Shown: positions 6,079-11,455 of the stretch, piece by piece | Layout of the letters: each line of letters begins with the position of its first letter | How positions within the stretch are numbered: the stretch's first letter is position 1 | NCBI GenBank assembly: GCA_031365425.1 | Contig: JANLYB010000302.1 | Span: 1 to 11,455, forward strand | DNA: 11,455 nt | From: JANXVY01 sp031365425 | GTDB lineage: Bacteria; Pseudomonadota; Alphaproteobacteria; Rhizobiales; Hyphomicrobiaceae | Reading direction: 5' to 3' | Translations under genes and position numbers: made by a program | Notes under the pieces: generated by a model | What the model was told of the DNA's origin: nothing | The model's input: only the letters and a program-made list of their open reading frames with translations | The model's database searches: none

Positions 6079-7944
6079 CTACCTCCGCCCAAACAGCCGC
6101 TCGATATCGCTCAACTTCAATTCCACATACGTCGGCCGGCCGTGATTGCATTGGCCGGAATGCGGCGTGGCTTCCATTTCGCGCAATAGCGCGTTCATCT
6201 CCGGCCCCGTCAGCCTCCGCCCAGCCCGCACGCTTCCGTGACACGCAAACGTCGAACACACCGCCTCCAGCCGCTCCCGCAACGCCCGCGCCTCGCCGTC
6301 GTTGGCAACGCTTGCCGCAAGATCCCGCACCAGCCCCGCCACATCGCTGTCGCCCAGCAACGCCGGCACCTCGCGCACCGCGACCGCAGCGCCCCCGAAA
6401 CTCTCGATCACCAGCCCCAGTTCGGCCCACTCGTTCGCCCGCTCCAGCAGCCCCGCCGCCTCGTCCGCATCGAGTTCGACGATCACCGGAATGAGCAAGC
6501 CCTGCCGCGCCACGGTCCCCGCCGCGAGCATCGACTTCATCCGCTCATAAACCAGCCGCTCATGAGCCGCGTGCTGATCAACAATGATCACCGACGTCTC
6601 CGTCTGGGCCACGATGTACGTCTCGTGCAATTGCGCCCGCGCCGCCCCCAACGGGCGCGACGTCAACTCGACCGGCGCTGCCTCCACCGAAGGCGCGGCA
6701 TCCACGCTGGGCATATTGACTGCGGTAAACGGCGCCTGCATCTCCTCATACAGCCCCGACGTTGCAACACTCGGATAACGTGGATTGTTCTGCGCCGCCG
6801 TGTGCGTCCCCGCTGGCCGCGCACTCGCCCCAGCCCAACCCCGCGGCGCACCCTGCCCAGCGTCGGCCCCGGTAGCCGCCTGCACCGCGAACGCATCCAG
6901 CGTCATCGTCCCGCCCCGCAACGTCGCCCGGTGCCCCGCCGCCTCCAAAGCTTGGCGAAGCCCGCCGATGATCAGCGACCTAACCGCCCCCGAATCCCGG
7001 AAACGCACCTCGGCCTTTGCCGGATGCACGTTCACATCCACCGCCGTCGGCGGCAGGCTCACGAACAGCGCGAGCAGCGGAAACCGCCCCCGCACCAGCA
7101 GATCGCCATACGCAGCCCGCACCGCCCCGACCAGCAGCTTGTCGCGCACCGGCCGCCCGTTGACGAACAGATACTGCTGCGTCGCATCCGGCCGGTGCAG
7201 TGTCGGCAACCCCGCAAACCCCGACAGCGCGACGCCATCGCGCTCCCCCGAAATCGGCAGCGCATCCGCCATGAACTCCGCGCCCATGATCTTGCCCAGG
7301 CGCGCCAACAACCCGTCCGCCCCCAGCGCACACGCAGGCAATCGCAATCCGGTCCGCTCGCCCGTCGTCAACGTGAACCCAACTGTGGGATGCGCCATGG
7401 CGAGCCGCCGCACGACATCGGACACGGCCATATTCTCGGCCCGCTCCGACTTGAGAAACTTTAGCCGCGCAGGCGTCGCCGCAAACAGATCCCGCACCTC
7501 GACCCGTGTCCCAAAGTTCACAGCCGCCGGTCGCAGTTCGCGCTTCTCGCCCTTATCGACGGTCACCTCAAGCGGCTCGTCGCCTGCCCCCAACGCCTGC
7601 AAACGGGGCCGCGACGCGACGCTCAACGTCGCAATCGACCCGATCGACGGCAAAGCCTCGCCACGAAACCCTAAAGTGCGAATGTCGAATAAATCGTCGT
7701 CCCGCAATTTCGATGTCGCATGCCGCTCGACGCACAGCGCTAAATCCGCCCGCGCCATCCCACAGCCATCGTCAGAAACGCGAATGAGCGACAACCCGCC
7801 GCCCGCCGTCACAATCTCGATCTCGCGCGCCCCCGCATCCAGCGCGTTCTCGACCAGTTCCTTGATCACGCTCGCGGGCCGCTCGATCACCTCGCCCGCC
7901 GCGATCCGGTTCACCGTCTCAGGCAGCAGTTGGCGAATGGTCAA
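6079..7944 (-). CDS. mutL: DNA mismatch repair protein MutL
   Basis: MutL couples mismatch recognition by MutS to strand incision and excision. This 621-residue protein has the GHKL ATPase N-terminal part: NRIAAGEVIERPASVIKELVENALDAGA with the catalytic Glu at 32, the DDGCGM box (58-63), GFRGEAL (92-98) and NVHPAKAEVRF (305-315). A Pro/Ala-rich linker (about 340-435) leads to the dimerisation domain. That domain keeps the metal-binding nuclease motif DQHA-x2-E-x4-E (D456, H458, E462, E467), ACHG (567-570) and CNHGRP (599-604). It is therefore the endonuclease-type MutL expected where MutH is absent. No ATG start exists; the TTG at 7944 has GGAG eight bases upstream and gives the usual MTIRQL beginning, while the TTG at 7950 (two residues longer) is too close to it. 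The gene is 186 bases below pgi and past its terminator, so it probably has its own promoter. Confidence 0.97.
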   Translation of the reverse strand: MTIRQLLPETVNRIAAGEVIERPASVIKELVENALDAGAREIEIVTAGGGLSLIRVSDDGCGMARADLALCVERHATSKLRDDDLFDIRTLGFRGEALPSIGSIATLSVASRPRLQALGAGDEPLEVTVDKGEKRELRPAAVNFGTRVEVRDLFAATPARLKFLKSERAENMAVSDVVRRLAMAHPTVGFTLTTGERTGLRLPACALGADGLLARLGKIMGAEFMADALPISGERDGVALSGFAGLPTLHRPDATQQYLFVNGRPVRDKLLVGAVRAAYGDLLVRGRFPLLALFVSLPPTAVDVNVHPAKAEVRFRDSGAVRSLIIGGLRQALEAAGHRATLRGGTMTLDAFAVQAATGADAGQGAPRGWAGASARPAGTHTAAQNNPRYPSVATSGLYEEMQAPFTAVNMPSVDAAPSVEAAPVELTSRPLGAARAQLHETYIVAQTETSVIIVDQHAAHERLVYERMKSMLAAGTVARQGLLIPVIVELDADEAAGLLERANEWAELGLVIESFGGAAVAVREVPALLGDSDVAGLVRDLAASVANDGEARALRERLEAVCSTFACHGSVRAGRRLTGPEMNALLREMEATPHSGQCNHGRPTYVELKLSDIERLFGRR

Positions 7945-7952
7945 AGGCAACG

Positions 7953-7956
7953 CTCC
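7953..7956 (-). promoter_or_regulatory. Ribosome binding site of mutL
   Basis: GGAG on the minus strand is eight bases before the TTG at 7944 and only two before the TTG at 7950. This favours the shorter form. Confidence 0.5.
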
Positions 7957-7978
7957 AGCGAATCAATTCAAGTTGCTG

Positions 7979-8007
7979 ATCCTACCTGCTGTAGACGGTA
8001 GCCCCAA
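7979..8007 (-). promoter_or_regulatory. Possible mutL promoter
   Basis: On the minus strand TTGGGG (8002-8007) and TAGGAT (7979-7984) are 17 bases apart, which suits a weak housekeeping promoter. A transcript would start near 7972, about 25 bases before the mutL start. The boxes match the consensus only moderately; the position between the pgi terminator and mutL is the main support. Confidence 0.3.
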
Positions 8008-8123
8008 TGCTCGCGTGAGCCAGAACGACAGCCATCCACGGCAGACTGCAACAATCGCAGTTCCTAGCGGTCAGCCCTTTGCTGGCCGGAGCGGCGAAGA
8101 GCCGCCGGCGCGAGCGCCGGACT

Positions 8124-8158
8124 CAAAAATCCTGACCTACTTCAGGTCAGGATTTTTG
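8124..8158 (-). terminator. Rho-independent terminator of pgi, overlapping its stop codon
   Basis: A perfect 15-bp inverted repeat (CAAAAATCCTGACCT, 8124-8138; AGGTCAGGATTTTTG, 8144-8158) has a five-base loop. In the pgi direction the stem ends in a T5 run. The last codons of pgi lie in the first arm and the loop, and its TAG (8137-8139) straddles the loop and second arm. The A/T symmetry would allow function on both strands. A second, 6-bp GC hairpin (8105-8120) lies just beyond it. Confidence 0.85.
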
Positions 8159-9501
8159 AAAGGAGGAGAGGCCAGCCTCTCCTTCGTCAGCACCTTGGCC
8201 AACTCGACCGCCGGCTGATCGAACGGATCGAGCCCGAGCACGCGCCCTGCCAAAATCGTCTCGATCATGAAATGCATGAGCACAGCGCCGATAGCCGCCT
8301 CATCGAGCACGGGAATATCAATCGTCCGCACCGGACGCCCGGCCCGCGCTAAAGCTTCCGGCATCGCATGCGCCTGCGCATCGACCACATCGCCGATCCG
8401 CTTCCCGCCCATGAACCCGATGCCCGCCGCCGTCGCCATACCCGCATCGATCACCGGCCCCGTCCCAGCCGTCGTCGTCCGCACAATCGTCAGAAAATGC
8501 TCGCGCGGCCCGTCCATGAACAGCTGCAACTGACTGTGCTGATCGAGCGGACCCGTCGCTCCGATCGGGCTCGTGCCTTCACCTCCCTTGCCCAGACTCT
8601 CCGCCCACAACTGAACATACCACTCCGACAGCTTCCCGAGCCGGTCGCAATACGGCATGAACACATTGATCTTGATCCCGCGCTCTTTGGCCAATCCAAT
8701 GGCAACCGCAGCCCCCAGCGCCGGCGCAAAATCCGCCGCCGACTTCGACGCCATCAGCGCATCCACCACCGACTTTGCCCCAGCCCGCACCGCCCGTGCG
8801 TCCAGCCCCCGCGCCAGCGCAGGCAGCAAGCCCACATTCGACAGCACCGAAAACCGCCCGCCGATCCCCGTCGGATGATCGAGCAGCGGAATGCCGAGCG
8901 ATGTAAACAGATCGCGCAACCCGTTCGGCTTGCCCTTAACGCCCGGCTCGGTCACGCCCAGAAACATCTTCGGGATCTGCGCCTCAAGCCCGGCGGCCTT
9001 CACCGCCGACAGCGCGCAGATCGCCTGCCCCAGCGTCTCCGACGTCCCGCCTGATTTCGACGTCACCACGAACCGCGTCGACGCCAAATCTAGCTCGGCC
9101 AGCCCGCCCGCAAGAGTGTCGCCGTCCAGGTTGTCGTAAAACCGCGTGCGGGGCCGCTTGGCCTTGTTCTTGGGCTGCGCGCCGGGAATATTCCACCCCG
9201 CAATCTGCGCCAGCACCTGCCCGCCGAGCCCCGATCCGCCGGTGCCGAAAAACACGATTGTTCTCGCATCCACCGACAGCCTGACCAGCGCCGCTTCCGC
9301 CGCCACGATATCCGCCGTCTCATTGACAATGCTCAACAGTTCGAGCCGCTTGCTCGTAGCATCCGCCTTGAGCCGCGCCATCTCCGGCTCCAGCTTCGCC
9401 ACCCAATTGGCAAGCTCCGCCGAATGCAGCCCATGCTTCCCGATCGCCCCCGTCAGGCAGCCCGTAAGCGATTGATCATAGTTATGCGAGCGCGAAGGCA
9501 T
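8137..9501 (-). CDS. pgi: Glucose-6-phosphate isomerase
   Basis: This enzyme interconverts glucose 6-phosphate and fructose 6-phosphate in the cytoplasm, at the branch of glycolysis/gluconeogenesis, Entner-Doudoroff and pentose phosphate flow. The 454-residue protein shows the paired SIS-type sugar-phosphate domains: GTGGSGLGG (86-94), SKSGGTSET (148-156), GGRFSVLS (214-221), WYVQLWAESLGK with catalytic E301, TGPLDQHSQLQLF with H322, and DPFDQPAVELAK with K436. All expected active-site residues are present. It is much shorter than the approximately 550-residue E. coli enzyme and resembles the compact bacterial type. The ATG at 9501 is chosen for its GGAGAG four bases upstream; a TTG 57 bases earlier adds residues without family likeness. 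It lies 93 bases below the ParB-like gene and ends in its own terminator. Confidence 0.96.
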   Translation of the reverse strand: MPSRSHNYDQSLTGCLTGAIGKHGLHSAELANWVAKLEPEMARLKADATSKRLELLSIVNETADIVAAEAALVRLSVDARTIVFFGTGGSGLGGQVLAQIAGWNIPGAQPKNKAKRPRTRFYDNLDGDTLAGGLAELDLASTRFVVTSKSGGTSETLGQAICALSAVKAAGLEAQIPKMFLGVTEPGVKGKPNGLRDLFTSLGIPLLDHPTGIGGRFSVLSNVGLLPALARGLDARAVRAGAKSVVDALMASKSAADFAPALGAAVAIGLAKERGIKINVFMPYCDRLGKLSEWYVQLWAESLGKGGEGTSPIGATGPLDQHSQLQLFMDGPREHFLTIVRTTTAGTGPVIDAGMATAAGIGFMGGKRIGDVVDAQAHAMPEALARAGRPVRTIDIPVLDEAAIGAVLMHFMIETILAGRVLGLDPFDQPAVELAKVLTKERLASPPFKNPDLK

Positions 9502-9504
9502 GGT

Positions 9505-9510
9505 CTCTCC
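9505..9510 (-). promoter_or_regulatory. Ribosome binding site of pgi
   Basis: GGAGAG on the minus strand, three to four bases before the ATG at 9501, fixes this start against the upstream TTG at 9558. Confidence 0.65.
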
Positions 9511-9530
9511 GTTCAAATTCACTCCTGCAC

Positions 9531-9559
9531 AATTAGCCGCTTTCCCATCACAGTCCAAG
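9531..9559 (-). promoter_or_regulatory. Possible pgi promoter
   Basis: On the minus strand CTTGGA (9554-9559) and CTAATT (9531-9536), 17 bases apart, resemble the alphaproteobacterial CTTGAC/CTATAT pattern. The start of transcription would fall near 9524, giving a leader of about 22 bases that contains the ribosome site. This is a visual match only. Confidence 0.35.
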
Positions 9560-9594
9560 GCCGCGTCCCGGTTATCCCTTTAAACGAGAAACGA

Positions 9595-10317
9595 TTACCG
9601 CCGACCGTTGAACCCTGGCAAAGCCGCAGCCTCCGCCCCATGCGCCAGCACCATCCCTTGGCGCACCGCTGCATCGTAATCGGACGCGATCAATCCCGCC
9701 GCCACCCGCGCACGGAAAAAATCCGCCCACGAGAATTCCGAGAACGGTGCTTTGGTCTTATCGAACCCGCCAGCATCCCGCACCGATCCGGCGAGATCGC
9801 GATAAGGATCGTCGTTGAGGTCCCCCAAATTTCGAGGCAACGCGGACGGATCGATCTTCCGGCCCGCCGCGTCGAACGCATGAACCTTGCCCTCCGCCTC
9901 CATCCGCTTCCAGAATTCGGCAATCGTCAAACCTGAAAGATCATCCTCAATCGAGACGTAAACTTCGGCCACCTGTGCCTGGAATAAGGCCAAACCCAAA
10001 TGGTGATGATCGATAAGGTACATCTGTCCATTCGGTCCAAGGACCACCGGGATCGCATGCTTGGCCAAAAACTTATCGAGCCGCTTCGGGTCACTCGCCC
10101 GCTCCTCGACTTCGGCTCGTTTCGCCCCGGCCTCGCGCATCCCGACTGCCCCCTGCGTCGGATGTAGCGACGTCAGCGCAACCTTGATCAACCCCGCTGG
10201 CGTCGCCTTCTTGGCGCCGGCTCCCGTCGCGAGCAAAAGCGTTACAGCCGCCAACATGAGCGCGGAAAATAAAACCCTGCACAACGCGCTGCCCCGGACC
10301 TTCGCGCCAAACCACAT
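9595..10317 (-). CDS. Secreted ParB-like protein (ParBc_2 family)
   Basis: This 240-residue protein has an N-terminal signal peptide: basic residues, a hydrophobic core at about 12-30, and a likely cleavage after ATGAGA near residue 35. The mature part carries the ParB/sulfiredoxin-like fold of the ParBc_2 family: VGMREAGAK, FLAKHAIPVVLGPNGQMYLIDHHHLGLAL with DHHH at 103-106, DDLSGL, DDPYRDLAGSVRDAGGF (169-185) and PFSEFSWADFFRARV (191-205). ParB-fold proteins include nucleotide-binding and nuclease members; the activity of this exported branch is unknown to me, and it is not the chromosome-segregation ParB. The frame is open to an ATG at 10404, but that lies next to the upstream terminator stem. 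ATG 10317, which gives a compact signal peptide, is preferred; ATG 10347 is possible. It is followed after 93 bases by pgi. Confidence 0.85.
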   Translation of the reverse strand: MWFGAKVRGSALCRVLFSALMLAAVTLLLATGAGAKKATPAGLIKVALTSLHPTQGAVGMREAGAKRAEVEERASDPKRLDKFLAKHAIPVVLGPNGQMYLIDHHHLGLALFQAQVAEVYVSIEDDLSGLTIAEFWKRMEAEGKVHAFDAAGRKIDPSALPRNLGDLNDDPYRDLAGSVRDAGGFDKTKAPFSEFSWADFFRARVAAGLIASDYDAAVRQGMVLAHGAEAAALPGFNGRR

Positions 10318-10366
10318 CGCTCGTCCATCCTGGTCAAAAATCCGCATCCCAGCGCCATCCTGCCAC

Positions 10367-10401
10367 AAAAAAACACCGCCCGCGATCGTCGCGGGCGGTG
10401 T
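10367..10401 (-). terminator. Strong rho-independent terminator of the M16 peptidase gene
   Basis: A perfect 13-bp GC-rich stem (ACACCGCCCGCGA, 10373-10385; TCGCGGGCGGTGT, 10389-10401) with a three-base loop is followed on the minus strand by a run of seven T. It lies 37 bases past the peptidase stop. It separates this gene from the ParB-like gene and argues against translation of the latter from the ATG at 10404. Confidence 0.92.
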
Positions 10402-10437
10402 CATTTCAATTCAACGGATGCCATCAGCCCCAAGCAT

Positions 10438-11455
10438 TCACCCCTTGGGCGGCATCCCCATCGGCTTGCCCACAATCGTCACGATCAGATCGTCCGTCTT
10501 GAGCAGCTTGGCGGCCACGCGCTTCACATCAGCCATGGTCACAGCCTCAACCAGCGCATTCCGCTTCTCGACATAGTCGATGCCGAAATCTTCCTGCAAC
10601 AGCCCGAGCAACTGTGCCGCAATCTTTGCATTGGTATCAAACCGCAGCGCATACGATCCCGTCAGATAGCTCTTCGCGTTGGCAAACTCGGCTTCCGTCG
10701 GACCATTGTCCGCCATCCGCTTTAGCTCACTGCGAATGACATCCAGCGATTGCGCAATCGACTCGTTCTTCGTTGCAACGCCACCGGCAAAAATCGACGC
10801 GCTCTGATAGGGCTGAATGTAGCTGTAAACCGAATACGCAAGCCCGCGCTTTTCGCGCACCTCTTCCATCAGCCGCGACGCAAACCCGCCGCCGCCCAGG
10901 ATCTGGTTCAAGATGAAGGCCGGCATGAAGTCGGCGTCCTTACGCGCCATCGCTGGCAACCCGAACACCGCCACCGACTGCGGCACGTTCATCTCGATGA
11001 CTTGCTGCGATCCCGCAGCAACCTTGGTCTGCGGAACGTCAACGAGATCGGCCTTCGCCGGAAGCGCCCCGAACACGGTATCCAATACCTTGCCCAGATC
11101 AGCCGCCGAAATATCGCCAACCGCCACAATCTTCAGGTTGCTTTTGGCAAAGTTTTTCTTGGTATAGCCAAACAGATCGTCCTTCGTGATCTTGGCAAGG
11201 CTATCCTGCGTCCCGTTCGCAGGCCGCGCGTACGGATGCCCGGCAAACGCCGTCGCATACCATTCCTTGCCGGCCACCTTATCGGGATCGCGCGCCGCAT
11301 AGACCAAACCAGCCAACAGTTGCTCGCGCACCCGGTCGACCGCATCGGCCTCGAAGCGCGGCTTCGTCAAAGCCAGCCGCAACAGATCGAGCGACTTGTC
11401 CCGGTTGGCCGTCAGCGATTCAAAATTGCCGTACAGCGCATCCTTGCCGTCCTCG
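10438..11455 (-). CDS. M16 (insulinase/pitrilysin) family zinc peptidase, C-terminal part; 5' end outside window
   Basis: The frame is open to the window edge, so only the last 338 residues are seen. They match the C-terminal halves of M16 peptidases, usually periplasmic in this group. Recognisable parts are AGKEWYATAFAGHPYARP, a DLFGYTKKNFAKSNLKIVAVGDI strand pair, and GGGGFASRLMEEVREKRGLAYSVYS, the Arg/Tyr-containing substrate-binding signature. A final GPTEAEFANAKSYLTGSYALRF stretch follows. The catalytic HxxEH zinc site belongs to the N-terminal part outside the window. It therefore cannot be said whether this is the active peptidase or the inactive partner; in many alphaproteobacteria the two are encoded by adjacent genes. 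Residues before the TTG at 11382 fit the family, so that codon is internal. A terminator follows, making this the last gene of its unit. Confidence 0.92.
   Translation of the reverse strand, partial: EDGKDALYGNFESLTANRDKSLDLLRLALTKPRFEADAVDRVREQLLAGLVYAARDPDKVAGKEWYATAFAGHPYARPANGTQDSLAKITKDDLFGYTKKNFAKSNLKIVAVGDISAADLGKVLDTVFGALPAKADLVDVPQTKVAAGSQQVIEMNVPQSVAVFGLPAMARKDADFMPAFILNQILGGGGFASRLMEEVREKRGLAYSVYSYIQPYQSASIFAGGVATKNESIAQSLDVIRSELKRMADNGPTEAEFANAKSYLTGSYALRFDTNAKIAAQLLGLLQEDFGIDYVEKRNALVEAVTMADVKRVAAKLLKTDDLIVTIVGKPMGMPPKG

Noticed and set aside
6238..8218. Two long plus-strand frames (408 and 477 codons) opposite mutL
   Set aside because: They lie antisense to an unmistakable mutL and have shadow-frame composition.
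10438..11382. Treating the TTG at 11382 as the start of a 314-residue peptidase
   Set aside because: The frame continues to the window edge with family-like residues, so the gene begins outside the window.

Overview
The window is GC-rich DNA from an alphaproteobacterium, most likely of the Hyphomicrobiales (Rhizobiales). This rests on the dense G/C-ending codons, a MutL that carries the endonuclease motif typical of bacteria without MutH, a HisKA_2-type histidine kinase, a secreted ParB-like protein next to an M16 peptidase, and a remnant of an intergenic repeat of the kind common in this class. The genus cannot be named from the sequence.

Layout: the left end holds one plus-strand gene, the C-terminal part of a Pro/Ala-rich, membrane-anchored protein ending in a J domain. 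Its reading frame runs left to an in-frame TAG at 41-43 without any good start codon, so it is either broken or a TTG/ATG-started short form. Every other gene is on the minus strand. In their own transcription order, from right to left, these are: an M16 zinc-peptidase family protein (5' part outside the window); a strong terminator; a secreted ParB-like (ParBc_2) protein; glucose-6-phosphate isomerase (pgi); a strong terminator overlapping the pgi stop; mutL; a GAF-HisKA_2 sensor kinase; a KefB-like CPA2 cation/proton antiporter with an RCK_N domain; and a class I SAM-dependent methyltransferase. The methyltransferase converges on the J-domain gene across a small symmetric hairpin.

The genes mostly look like separate transcription units: gaps are 93 to about 410 bases and several are marked by hairpins. 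They span housekeeping functions (glycolysis/gluconeogenesis, mismatch repair, envelope proteolysis) and stress or environment sensing (kinase, antiporter). No operon ties them into one pathway. The stretch from about 4150 to 5940 (kinase plus both flanks) is visibly poorer in G+C than its neighbours and is the best candidate for a laterally acquired segment. The other points of interest are the interrupted J-domain gene, a near-perfect 18-bp palindrome in front of the methyltransferase, and the exported ParB-fold protein. I see no CRISPR array, tRNA, rRNA, insertion sequence or clearly new multi-gene system.
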